Source of the DNA: Bacteroidota bacterium
Lineage (GTDB): Bacteria > Bacteroidota > Bacteroidia > NS11-12g > UBA9320
Length of the DNA: 64,000 bases
Reading direction: 5' to 3'
NCBI GenBank assembly: GCA_024679565.1
Contig: JAIBDD010000008.1
Span: forward strand, 1-64,000
Shown here piece after piece: positions 28,061-37,270 of the stretch. The notes under the pieces are model-generated. The model ran no database searches. It saw only the letters and a list, made by a program, of their open reading frames with translations, and had not been told where the DNA came from. How positions within the stretch are numbered: the stretch's first letter is position 1; the number at the start of each line of letters is the position of its first letter. Position numbers and translations under genes: made by a program.

Positions 28061-28912
28061 TTATAAGTTTTTTAACAACAGGCATAGTGCCTCGTGTGTT
28101 AGGTTATTCGCCAATAATGACTTTACTGCAGAAAATAGCTCTTCTTCGCCAAGAGTTTCTGAATCGGAATATTCTTCCATTGTGGGGATTCCTTCCAGTT
28201 GACCGAGTTGACCTAAGTCATTACCCGTAAGTTTTTCAGACAGTCTAATTGAATCTGGAAGTGCATCTATACCTACGCCAATTGACGTGATAGGTTTTGG
28301 AATTTCAAAAAGAGAATCACCGTTGGCTCTACAGTAAAAATTTCCACCCATTCGCGATACAAGATCAATTTCAAACGGGTCAATATGATTTTTTTCATCT
28401 ATTAATCGTTCATCAATGTGGAGTTTTACCACCTCACAGATTATTAGATTTCCAGCGCCACCACCATCACCCAATGGTTTAATTTCAATTACCTTACACT
28501 CCATTTGATAAGGAGATTCTTTTACCCGCGGTGGTTGAATAATGTCTGATTGTAATGCGGTAAACCCAGCTTTTTCAAACTCATTCACTTCCTTAGGATA
28601 TGGAGAACTCGCCAAACTCATTTGCTGTACCATGTCGAACGTCACCATATTTATAACAACTTCTGGTACGGCTAAACAATTGTCGTAGGTGTTTTTGGTT
28701 GCACCTGTTCTTCCACTTCTTGCTGGTGAAAAAACAACGATTGGTGGATTTGCACTAAACACATTGAAGAAACTGAATGGTGCCAAATTGGGCACACCGT
28801 TCGCATCAATAGTGCTGGCAAAACAAATAGGACGTGGTCCAACTCCACCAAGTAAATATTGGTGCAGCTGCGGAATCGCTAGGCTTTTCGGGTCTATGCT
28901 TTTAATACTCAT
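28061..28912 (-). CDS. Flavin reductase family protein
   Basis: 'LGGVGPRPICFASTIDANGVPNLAPFSFFNVFSANPPIVVFSP', 'NMVTFDMVQQMSLASSPYP'. Confidence 0.92.
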   Translation of the reverse strand: MSIKSIDPKSLAIPQLHQYLLGGVGPRPICFASTIDANGVPNLAPFSFFNVFSANPPIVVFSPARSGRTGATKNTYDNCLAVPEVVINMVTFDMVQQMSLASSPYPKEVNEFEKAGFTALQSDIIQPPRVKESPYQMECKVIEIKPLGDGGGAGNLIICEVVKLHIDERLIDEKNHIDPFEIDLVSRMGGNFYCRANGDSLFEIPKPITSIGVGIDALPDSIRLSEKLTGNDLGQLGQLEGIPTMEEYSDSETLGEEELFSAVKSLLANNLTHEALCLLLKNL

Positions 28913-30189
28913 TAGGCTATGCTTAATAAGAAATAGTTTTTCTTCCCTCTTTGTAACAGTACAAATCGATTTTTGATTAAGTCTTTTTCGGAGAACGTAA
29001 AGTCTTCGGTTACTTTTTCTTTATTCACTGAAACGGAGTTCTCTTTTAAAGCACGCTTGGCTTCACCTTTAGAAGAAACTAAACCACATTCAGCGATAAC
29101 ATCTACGATGTTTCTATCTAATATTTCGCTCACATTACCTTGTTTGGCACCACTAAAGACATCTAAAAAATCTCCTTCGTCCAACTGGCGTAAGTTGCCC
29201 ATTACATCATCAGAAAACAAAATGCCCGAAAGGTGTTGGGCTTTTTTAAGGGCATCTTCACCATGTACCCAGGTGGTTATATGTTCGGCCAATAGCTTTT
29301 GCAAACCACGTTGATGTTCGTTACCTGTATGTTCATCAATAGCTTTTTCGATAGTTTCTTTATCCAGAAGCGTAAATATCTTTATGAGTTTTTTAGCTTC
29401 TTCATCTCCTGTTTTAATCCAGAATTGGTAGAATTGATACGGGGATGTTTTGTCTTTATCCAACCATATGTTACCACCTTCAGACTTTCCAAATTTACTG
29501 CCATCAGATTTAGTCAACAAAGGAGCGGTAATCGCGTAAGCCTCACTTCCACCTTTACGACGGATAAGTTCGGTACCTGTAACAATATTACCCCACTGAT
29601 CGCTTCCGCCCATTTGAAGCTTACAATTTTTATGCTCGTTCAAGTAATAAAAGTCATAACCTTGAACAAGTTGGTAGCTAAATTCAGTAAAAGATATTCC
29701 ATCGTCAATCCTGTTTTTAACCGAATCTTTGGCCAGCATGTAATTAACGGTGATGTGTTTTCCAATATCTCGGATAAATTCAAGGAAGTTCAACTCTTTG
29801 AACCAGTCGTAATTGTTAGCCATTTCAGCCGCATTTTCTCCGGAGAAATCTAAGAATTGTTGCAGTTGTTTTTTCTGACAAGCCAGGTTGTGATTTAAAG
29901 TATCGAGATCCAATAGGGTTCGTTCCGCTTTTTTCCCAGACGGGTCACCTACCATTCCTGTAGCACCACCTACTAAAGCAATAGGTTTGTGTCCGGCACG
30001 TTGTAAATGGACCAACAGAATTATGGGCACCAAGTTGCCAATATGCAGAGAGTCAGCAGTAGGGTCAAAACCAACATATCCAGTGATTTGCTCTTTCATG
30101 AGTGCATCTTCTACTCCTGGTATATGTTGATGATGAAGTCCTCTCCACTGAAGCTCTTCTATTAAATCAAAATTGGGTGTAAACGGCAT
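28912..30189 (-). CDS. tyrS: Tyrosyl-tRNA synthetase
   Basis: 'YVGFDPTADSLHIGNLVPI' (HIGN), 'LTKSDGSKFGKSEGGNIWLD' (KFGKS), C-terminal S4 domain. Confidence 0.97.
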   Translation of the reverse strand: MPFTPNFDLIEELQWRGLHHQHIPGVEDALMKEQITGYVGFDPTADSLHIGNLVPIILLVHLQRAGHKPIALVGGATGMVGDPSGKKAERTLLDLDTLNHNLACQKKQLQQFLDFSGENAAEMANNYDWFKELNFLEFIRDIGKHITVNYMLAKDSVKNRIDDGISFTEFSYQLVQGYDFYYLNEHKNCKLQMGGSDQWGNIVTGTELIRRKGGSEAYAITAPLLTKSDGSKFGKSEGGNIWLDKDKTSPYQFYQFWIKTGDEEAKKLIKIFTLLDKETIEKAIDEHTGNEHQRGLQKLLAEHITTWVHGEDALKKAQHLSGILFSDDVMGNLRQLDEGDFLDVFSGAKQGNVSEILDRNIVDVIAECGLVSSKGEAKRALKENSVSVNKEKVTEDFTFSEKDLIKNRFVLLQRGKKNYFLLSIA

Positions 30190-30205
30190 GCTTTAAAATT
30201 TACGG

Positions 30206-30213
30206 CAAAGATA
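30206..30213 (-). promoter_or_regulatory. Candidate tyrS promoter: -7 box TATCTTTG with GTTG 19 nt upstream
   Basis: CAAAGATA on + strand, CAAC at 30233-30236; 16 nt before the tyrS start codon. Confidence 0.5.
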
Positions 30214-30270
30214 TAGGCTTAAAGGTAAGAGGCAACCTGCAGCATAAGGGAAGAGTGCTTAATTTGCACT

Positions 30271-30750
30271 ATGAATAATTACACCATACAAGAGGCGACT
30301 ATCAACGACATTCCTGCGCTAATTGAGGTGTTTAAATCAAGTATAAAAGCGGCCGCTACACAAGACTACACCACCGACCAAATTCCTGAATGGTTACGGT
30401 CTGCTAAAAACGGAAAGCGTTGGACGGAATTGGTAGAACAACAGATTGTAATTACACTCCATCGAAACAATACGATAGTTGGCTTTATTTCATTAAAGGA
30501 TAAAAAGTATATTGATTTTGTATACGTTCATGGGAACCATCAGAAAAAAGGTGTTGCACAAATACTGATGGACGAACTAATTAAAACAGCAAAAAAACAG
30601 GGGCAATCCACCATTTCGTCGGATGTAAGCTACACGGCACGACCTTTCTTCGAGAAGAATGGATTTACAGTTATTCGACAAAACAAGAATAAACGTGGCG
30701 ATGAAGTGTTGGTTAACTTCAAGATGGTGCTGACGCTTCCTACTGTTTGA
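30271..30750 (+). CDS. GNAT family N-acetyltransferase
   Basis: 'IVGFISLKDKKYIDFVYVHGNHQKKGVAQILMDELIKTAKKQG'. Confidence 0.92.
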   Translation: MNNYTIQEATINDIPALIEVFKSSIKAAATQDYTTDQIPEWLRSAKNGKRWTELVEQQIVITLHRNNTIVGFISLKDKKYIDFVYVHGNHQKKGVAQILMDELIKTAKKQGQSTISSDVSYTARPFFEKNGFTVIRQNKNKRGDEVLVNFKMVLTLPTV

Positions 30751-33199
30751 TTACCCGTGCGGTAAACAGTCCAGTTTCTGATGTTACACTAATGAAGTAG
30801 ATGCTAGGCGATAAGTCTGTTAAATCAATTTTGTGATTGGGTTGCAACGTGCCCGATAACACTTGTTCGCCGGTCATTGATGTAACAACGTAGTCACTTT
30901 GATTTTGAACGTCAAGGTCAATGGTTATGTCGCCTTCCGTTGGATTCGGGTAAACCAGTATTGGCTCATACGAAGCAACAGGTAATACCGAGGCCTCTTC
31001 TTCTACCAATGCCATAACTTCATTCGTCATTTCGTCAAACTCATCGTCAAACAAGACCCGTGCACGATTGGTATAGGTAGTACCAATTTGTAGGTTTCCT
31101 GACATCTTCATGGTAAAGGCAATATGGCCTTCATCGTCCACAATCTCACCATTTTTGGTAGGATTCGGAGGTAGGTTGATGTTTGGGAATTTGTACACAA
31201 ATATGGCGTAATCTGAATACTTAGGTCCTTCAATGGTTGTTGGTACAACGTTATGACTCCATGACACATCTATGATTTCTTGTATCGTATTGTTTAAGTC
31301 TACGGTATCGATTACATACACCGTACGTACCGTATCGGACGTGTAATTGGCAAATGAGATTTGATATGTAATGGATTCGGCATCTGGGTTAATAAATGCG
31401 GTATCAGACCAGGTAGTTTCAGGATTAACGAATTTTCGAACATCATCGTCTTCAGGCATTACCCTTTGGGTTAACGAACTGGAATTGTTATCATCATTTT
31501 CTTCCGTTTCGTTTTGAACAATGTCGGCCGTGAGTTCAATAAACTCATCTGCATCTTGCTTAACCTTAAACAAGCACTTGATTACCCCTCTTTCACCAGG
31601 AGACAAATCATTAACGTTCCAATATGCTGTGTCGCCTTCCACTTTTTGCGGTGCAGGAGACGCAATCATTTTTTCTAAATCGTCATCAAAGGCAAGTTTT
31701 ACAATTCCTTCTACAAGCTCATTTGATCCTAAGTTTTCATAGTTGATGTAATACTGTTGCAAATTGGCAGCGATAACTCTTGGTCCTGACGAAGCCGATA
31801 GTTTCACCTTTAAGTCTCTAATATTACTCTGTTGGACCATTGGAAAATCAACGTCGCGCTTAACATCACCAGCTTTCAACTCAACGGTTTGCGTTAGCTT
31901 ACTGCATGTGGATGGACCCCAGAATTGTGCTGGGGTTATGGTTATATTGTATTTACCCTCTTCCAGGTAAATTTTATAAATACCGTTGATGTTTGGCCGT
32001 ATTACACGATTGCCAGGTTCTATTCGAATAATGTTTTTGTTAAGACGTTCGTCGCGTCCATTAATCATGCAGTTATCGTCCTTATCGTGGTAAACAGTGC
32101 CAGACAAAATCGCAAATTTCTTCTCAATGTTTTGCATAGAAAGTCTTGCGACATGATTTAGACTAATACCTCGATAATCGGTGAACTCACCTGAGGCGAA
32201 AAGAACATTATTATGAAATAGGAGGTCATTAACTGTAGCAAGTTGCCCCACATTTAGCGGTTCCCATTTCCCATTTTCATATTTTACAATGGAATACACC
32301 GTTTGGTCGGTTGAGAATTTAAATATGCCAGAAGCATATAAAACGTCTCCCGCAGAAACGATGTCTGAGACGTAAGTAACCTTATCTAAGCCTTCCATTA
32401 TTTTTACAGCGGTATCACCGTCTACTGCAAAAAAGTACATTGGCGTCTCATTAGAATTTATGGTACCCACAGCTACGATACCTTTGTTGTAGGATACGAG
32501 ATGATAGGGGCGGGCATAGTTGTATGTAAAAGGGTTTAGTTCTCCTTTTTCAAAATGTGCTAAGTACTTGGTTCGAGTACCACCAACTTTTGTAAAGGCA
32601 CCACCAATGTAGAAGTGATCTCCGCTGCCTATCGATGACAAAACAGCACCGTTCACACTTTCAAGTTCTTTGATACCTGATTCCACCCACTTTTCACCAT
32701 TGAAAAATCCAAGATTCGCACTGTTTTCTACTTCGGTACTTGAAAATTGACCAGCAACAACCAATAGATTATTGTAGATGTTTAGGTCTATCACTGTCTC
32801 AAAGAATTTTACTGAATTGGTACTGATGTTTGGTACATTCTTATACGTTCTGTTTGAATATTTAACCAAACTACGTGCATTCGAAATAGTATTAAACCGA
32901 TTAAACTGACCACCGATGTATAGCTCGTCTTTATACCATTTTAAGGTGTTAATTCTTGCGCCTGAGTCACACTTAATGCCAGGTAGGTGTATCCAGATAG
33001 TACCATTCCAAACAGATATCCCAAACTGAGTTGCACCATCAGTACTCCCCACTTTGTATGCGACAGCCACGGTTTTTTCTAATTCCGTCATAGCAACCGG
33101 ACTATGCTTTAGTCCTCCATTTAAGGATTGCCAGACTTGAGCAGAACTCGTAGAACAAATCAAACCAAGGGCGGAACAAAGTATAAGTACGTGTCTCAT
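30740..33199 (-). CDS. T9SS-sorted secreted protein (beta-propeller-like N-terminus, DUF11-like C-terminal domains)
   Basis: Signal peptide; repeated 'YIGGQFNRF/IGGAFTKVGG/ASGEFTDYRG'; 'DTVRTVYVIDTVDLN...'; C-terminal 'LVYPNPTEGDITIDL...LSPSIYFISVTSETGLFTARVIKQ'. Confidence 0.88.
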   Translation of the reverse strand: MRHVLILCSALGLICSTSSAQVWQSLNGGLKHSPVAMTELEKTVAVAYKVGSTDGATQFGISVWNGTIWIHLPGIKCDSGARINTLKWYKDELYIGGQFNRFNTISNARSLVKYSNRTYKNVPNISTNSVKFFETVIDLNIYNNLLVVAGQFSSTEVENSANLGFFNGEKWVESGIKELESVNGAVLSSIGSGDHFYIGGAFTKVGGTRTKYLAHFEKGELNPFTYNYARPYHLVSYNKGIVAVGTINSNETPMYFFAVDGDTAVKIMEGLDKVTYVSDIVSAGDVLYASGIFKFSTDQTVYSIVKYENGKWEPLNVGQLATVNDLLFHNNVLFASGEFTDYRGISLNHVARLSMQNIEKKFAILSGTVYHDKDDNCMINGRDERLNKNIIRIEPGNRVIRPNINGIYKIYLEEGKYNITITPAQFWGPSTCSKLTQTVELKAGDVKRDVDFPMVQQSNIRDLKVKLSASSGPRVIAANLQQYYINYENLGSNELVEGIVKLAFDDDLEKMIASPAPQKVEGDTAYWNVNDLSPGERGVIKCLFKVKQDADEFIELTADIVQNETEENDDNNSSSLTQRVMPEDDDVRKFVNPETTWSDTAFINPDAESITYQISFANYTSDTVRTVYVIDTVDLNNTIQEIIDVSWSHNVVPTTIEGPKYSDYAIFVYKFPNINLPPNPTKNGEIVDDEGHIAFTMKMSGNLQIGTTYTNRARVLFDDEFDEMTNEVMALVEEEASVLPVASYEPILVYPNPTEGDITIDLDVQNQSDYVVTSMTGEQVLSGTLQPNHKIDLTDLSPSIYFISVTSETGLFTARVIKQ

Positions 33200-34587
33200 T
33201 ATTTTTTCAGTTTAAATTGAAGGGATAAATCGGTACCAAAACCAGACATTTTTTGCGATATATCGTTGTGTTTCATCATATCCAATGCATCGGCATCGTA
33301 CCTCACGAGTAGTTTTAGTTTTATACGGTCATTAAGGGCATAACCTGATGCAACATAACCTCCGTATGTCAAAGACAGACGGTTAAAGCCCGGCAAACGC
33401 TGCACGGACAGTTGATTCAGGTCTGCATTTAGTATTGTCCCAGTACCACCTATAAGGTACTGAATGTTTGTGTTTAGTCCCACCGTAAAGTCAAACTTTT
33501 CTCCGCTATAAATGGTTTTCCCAATAGATAATGGAACGGTTATGTATCGATATCTCGGACTGGTAACACCGTTTACAAGGGTATCTCTGTAGTTGTATCG
33601 CGGGTAACTTGTATCACCATTTGCGTCGACTCGAAGCACGGAGTCGTAGATTTCATATTTGAACCTTGGGCTATTCTCTTGACCTTTTTCTTGATATTTT
33701 ACACCTGAGGCAATCTGCATCCCTTTGAAGCCAGCGCCAATGTCAAATCCAACATTTGGTCGGAATGAGGCAGATTCGTTACCATTTCGATAATTGGTGT
33801 AATTGGTGATGTTAGAATTTAACTGTTGACTTAACTGACTACCTCCAAACGACAATCCAATGAATGGGTCGATAAATTGAGTCAGCGGGTTAAAGGTGTC
33901 AATCAAAGAGGCCATTGGGTACATATAAAATGGAGGCTTTTGATCTAGTCTTTCTTCAACTGTAAGCAAAGGAGCACCGTATGGGTCAAACCTATTGTAC
34001 AATGCAACATTTGATTTGGGTAATAACGTAAGAAGTTCAAACTGCGGACTTACCACTTTCGTGGACTCCTCAGTTCCTTTAGTACCCGTTTTGCCTTTTT
34101 GATCAGTTCCACTGGTTTTGTTTGCGCCGCTTTTGGATGCAGTTTTTGTTGACTTAACAGTTTCTTTCTTTACCTCACTTGGCTTTTTGCTTTCATTTAC
34201 CTCGTCAACCGTATTTGATGTAGAAGACGCGTTGATAGTCTCTTCTATTTCCAATATGTTATCCGGTGTCTCAACTTTACGGGTGTCTGCCGTTTTGCTA
34301 TCTTCTATTCGCGGTGCTATTTTTTCTTTTTTCTTCGTTTCAATGTCAACTTGATTTTGAACCTCAGTTTGATTGGCCAAAGAAGTAGAATTCATATTAT
34401 AATACAGAAGCCCGCTAGCGGAAAGCAACAAAATGCCAATACCAAACCACAACCAAACGAAACGTTTTTTCTTTTCAGGGTGCAATTCACCTGCTAACTT
34501 GGCCCATTCAGAACCATCTAAAGGCAATTGCGATCCCTGCAAATTGTCTTTAAACAAATCATCGATATGTTTCTTTTTGTTAGCCAA
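33199..34587 (-). CDS. Single-TM protein with C-terminal outer-membrane-barrel-like domain
   Basis: Cytosolic N-terminus 'DDLFKDNLQGSQLPLDGSEWAKLAGEL', TM 'FVWLWFGIGILLLSASGLLYY', Lys/Thr-rich linker, beta-rich C-terminus ending 'LSLQFKLKK'. Overlaps the sigma gene by 8 nt. Confidence 0.75.
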   Translation of the reverse strand: MANKKKHIDDLFKDNLQGSQLPLDGSEWAKLAGELHPEKKKRFVWLWFGIGILLLSASGLLYYNMNSTSLANQTEVQNQVDIETKKKEKIAPRIEDSKTADTRKVETPDNILEIEETINASSTSNTVDEVNESKKPSEVKKETVKSTKTASKSGANKTSGTDQKGKTGTKGTEESTKVVSPQFELLTLLPKSNVALYNRFDPYGAPLLTVEERLDQKPPFYMYPMASLIDTFNPLTQFIDPFIGLSFGGSQLSQQLNSNITNYTNYRNGNESASFRPNVGFDIGAGFKGMQIASGVKYQEKGQENSPRFKYEIYDSVLRVDANGDTSYPRYNYRDTLVNGVTSPRYRYITVPLSIGKTIYSGEKFDFTVGLNTNIQYLIGGTGTILNADLNQLSVQRLPGFNRLSLTYGGYVASGYALNDRIKLKLLVRYDADALDMMKHNDISQKMSGFGTDLSLQFKLKK

Positions 34588-35155
34588 TGTTTAGTTGTTC
34601 TTTAACCAGTTTCTTAAGCATCTTACGCGCTCGTGCCAATTGTGACTTAGAGGTGCCTGTGCTTATATTCAATTCTTTTGCTATATCATTATGCGAATAT
34701 CCTTCAATCGCATATAAATTAAACACCATTCTATACCCATCAGGTAGCTGAGCGATAATTTTATACAAATCGCTCAGCTTGACTTCGTCTTCGTCTTCCA
34801 AAGTAAGTATATAGCTAGTATCATCATTTCCGTATTCGTGCACCTTTTCAGCTTCTTCGAAGTGCAAGTATTTTGTGCTCTTTTTAAAATGGTCAATGGC
34901 TGTATTAATCATTAACCTCGTCATCCAAGTTTCAAGCGTACTCGTGCCTTTAAAGTTTTCAATTCTTTTGAAAACCTTTATAAAGCCTTCATGGAGCGCA
35001 TCTTTAGCGTCTTCCATATTTGAGCAATATCTGGCACATACCCCTAACATTTTGGGCGCATAATTTTCAAACAATATCTTTTGGGCACGTGAATCATTGT
35101 CAATACAGGCAGATATAATATCCTGTTCGGTTGCCAAGTTTCTTTCTTTACCCAT
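34580..35155 (-). CDS. ECF-type RNA polymerase sigma factor
   Basis: 'CARYCSNMEDAKDALHEGFIKVFKRIENFKGTSTLETWMTRLMINTAIDHFKK' (region 2) and 'GYSHNDIAKELNISTGTSKSQLARARKML' (region 4). Confidence 0.95.
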   Translation of the reverse strand: MGKERNLATEQDIISACIDNDSRAQKILFENYAPKMLGVCARYCSNMEDAKDALHEGFIKVFKRIENFKGTSTLETWMTRLMINTAIDHFKKSTKYLHFEEAEKVHEYGNDDTSYILTLEDEDEVKLSDLYKIIAQLPDGYRMVFNLYAIEGYSHNDIAKELNISTGTSKSQLARARKMLKKLVKEQLNIG

Positions 35156-35187
35156 TAGTCTCCAGAATCAACCAAAGGTTGCATCAT

Positions 35188-35195
35188 CAAACATA
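35188..35195 (-). promoter_or_regulatory. Candidate -7 box TATGTTTG (minus strand) upstream of the sigma factor gene
   Basis: CAAACATA on + strand, 32 nt upstream of the 35155 start. Confidence 0.35.
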
Positions 35196-35293
35196 AAAGT
35201 TTGAAAAATTCTTTTTAGACTATAGAATAGATTGTTATTCAAGTTGTTACGATGCCTGACCTGAAAGGAATACAGTAAGTTTTGATAGATTTA

Positions 35294-35527
35294 TTACAAA
35301 TCCCAAACCGACCTACGCGATTTTCCCATCTGATTTCTTATTTCCAACCAAAAAGCAACAAATAAGTAGATTAATATCGGTGATCCGAATGTGATGAAAG
35401 AGAGGTAAATAAAGTACAAGCGAATACGGGAATCTTTAAGACCTAATTTTTCGCCTATGTAAGCACATACGCCAAAGAAGCGTTGCTCAATGATAAACTT
35501 CCAAGTATTTAAAAATTTCTGTTTCAT
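35294..35527 (-). CDS. PspC domain protein
   Basis: 'RFFGVCAYIGEKLGLKDSRIRLYFIYLSFITFGSPILIYLFVAFWLEI'. Confidence 0.88.
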   Translation of the reverse strand: MKQKFLNTWKFIIEQRFFGVCAYIGEKLGLKDSRIRLYFIYLSFITFGSPILIYLFVAFWLEIRNQMGKSRRSVWDL

Positions 35528-35713
35528 TCAAACTTGTTTCAATATGGCATTTCCTAGTTGTTAGGGCAAACAAGGCTTAAAAGTACAAAACTTATTATGG
35601 AAGCGCAATACCCCTCAGATTGTTGTGTGTTGCAAATACTGCAGTCTCACGAATTACAATGGTATAACTTCTTCGTGCAAATGCCCTGGCTTACGTATGG
35701 GTATTCGAGACTT

Positions 35714-36514
35714 TTAGTCGAGGAATGCCGCCATTTGTCTTTGAAGTGACTGAGATTCTACACCGGCAGCTGTTGCAAAATCTTCCCCTTTCGATTTATA
35801 TATAATTCCTCTTGACGAGTTTACCAAAAGGCCGCAATTCGCATTAATTCCAAACGCAGAAACATCGTCTAAACTACCGCCTTGACTGCCTACTCCTGGC
35901 ACCAACAGAAAATGATCTGGAACAATGGCTCTAATTTCTTTAAGTTTTTCGGCTTGTGTAGCACCTACAACAAACATCATATTTTCAGGGTTACCCCACG
36001 ATGCTACGTTTTCGATGACACGTTCATACAGTTTTTGCTCACCAACCGGTAAGTGCTGAAAATCTTGACTACCGCTATTTGACGTAAGGCCTAATACAAT
36101 AACTACTTTACCATAGCTCAAGAATGGTTCTACAGAGTCTTTGCCCATATAGGGGCTTACGGTAATGCTGTCAAAATCCATGTTTTTCAAAAACGCTTTG
36201 GCATACATTTTACCCGTGTTTCCAATATCACCTCTCTTGGCATCGGCAATGGTAAAACAGTTTGTAGGAATACATTTTAGTGTTTCCTCCATAATGGTCC
36301 ACCCTTCTGCTCCGTACTGTTCGTAAAACGCCGTATTAATTTTGTACGCTACAGCATATTGATTTGTGGCCTCTATTATGGCCTTGTTGAACGTCAGGAT
36401 AGATTCAGTCGTTTTCGGAAGGTGGTCTGGTAGCTTCTCAACATCGGTGTCAAGACCAACACATAGGTAACTTTTTTTGGTCTTAATTTCTTGTATTAAT
36501 TCGGAAACTGTCAA
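35714..36514 (-). CDS. pyrF: Orotidine-5'-phosphate decarboxylase
   Basis: 'YLCVGLDTDVEKLP', 'YKINTAFYEQYGAEG', 'TIADAKRGDIGNTG', 'LLVPGVGSQGG'. Confidence 0.96.
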   Translation of the reverse strand: MTVSELIQEIKTKKSYLCVGLDTDVEKLPDHLPKTTESILTFNKAIIEATNQYAVAYKINTAFYEQYGAEGWTIMEETLKCIPTNCFTIADAKRGDIGNTGKMYAKAFLKNMDFDSITVSPYMGKDSVEPFLSYGKVVIVLGLTSNSGSQDFQHLPVGEQKLYERVIENVASWGNPENMMFVVGATQAEKLKEIRAIVPDHFLLVPGVGSQGGSLDDVSAFGINANCGLLVNSSRGIIYKSKGEDFATAAGVESQSLQRQMAAFLD

Positions 36515-36561
36515 TGAAATAATTTTTGGCGAAGATAGGGTTTGAATTTTTCACAAGGGTC

Positions 36562-37269
36562 TTACAATCCCAACAAAAACACAGCTGGTCTTTTGTGAAG
36601 CGCATCTTGTTTGCTACTCCACTCGTTTAAGGGCATAGTATTGATTTGTTCCGATTCCAATGTCAAATCAACAGCAACACAAAGTTTCGTTTCGCTCGGA
36701 AAGCTTTGCTTTAGTTCAGCTATAAAAGAGGCGTTGCGGTAAGGCGTTTCAATAAAGATCTGCGTTTCGTTTCTAGATAGGTCCGACAGCGCTTGTTTTA
36801 GTTTTTTCTTTTTTAACTGGTCGTCGTGTGGCAAGTATCCATGAAAACAAAATGATTGACCATTAAAACCCGACGCCATTAACGCCATCATGATAGACGA
36901 GAAACCAACAAGGGGCACCACTTCTATGTATTTTTTATGTGCAATGCGAACCAGTTGATGTCCAGGATCAGCAACACAAGGAAGTCCTGCATCAGAAATA
37001 AGGCCAATATCTTTACCCTTATCACATGCTTTTAAGTATGATGGGAAATCTTGAGGATCGGCGTGCTTATCCATAAAATGAAAAATAAAATCATTTTGAT
37101 GGATCGGGGACTCTATGGCTTTAAGAAACGCACGTGCAGGTTTCTCATTCTCAACAATAAACTCGTCGAGGCCATGGATAATGTCCAGATTATATGGAGG
37201 CAAAAAGTCTTTGTTACCTTCTCCTAAAAAGTTAGGTATGAGATATAACTTGCCTTTTACATTTTGCAT
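36562..37269 (-). CDS. Tetrapyrrole-methylase superfamily SAM methyltransferase (RsmI-like)
   Basis: 'IGLISDAGLPCVADPGHQLVRIAHKKYIEVVPLVGFSSIMMALMASGFNGQSFCFHGYLPHD'. Confidence 0.9.
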   Translation of the reverse strand: MQNVKGKLYLIPNFLGEGNKDFLPPYNLDIIHGLDEFIVENEKPARAFLKAIESPIHQNDFIFHFMDKHADPQDFPSYLKACDKGKDIGLISDAGLPCVADPGHQLVRIAHKKYIEVVPLVGFSSIMMALMASGFNGQSFCFHGYLPHDDQLKKKKLKQALSDLSRNETQIFIETPYRNASFIAELKQSFPSETKLCVAVDLTLESEQINTMPLNEWSSKQDALHKRPAVFLLGL

Positions 37270-37270
37270 C

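Noticed and set aside
35558-35749. Plus-strand 63-aa ORF between the PspC-domain gene and pyrF
   Set aside because: Overlaps the pyrF 3' end and has no recognisable features; most of the gap appears to be spacer DNA.
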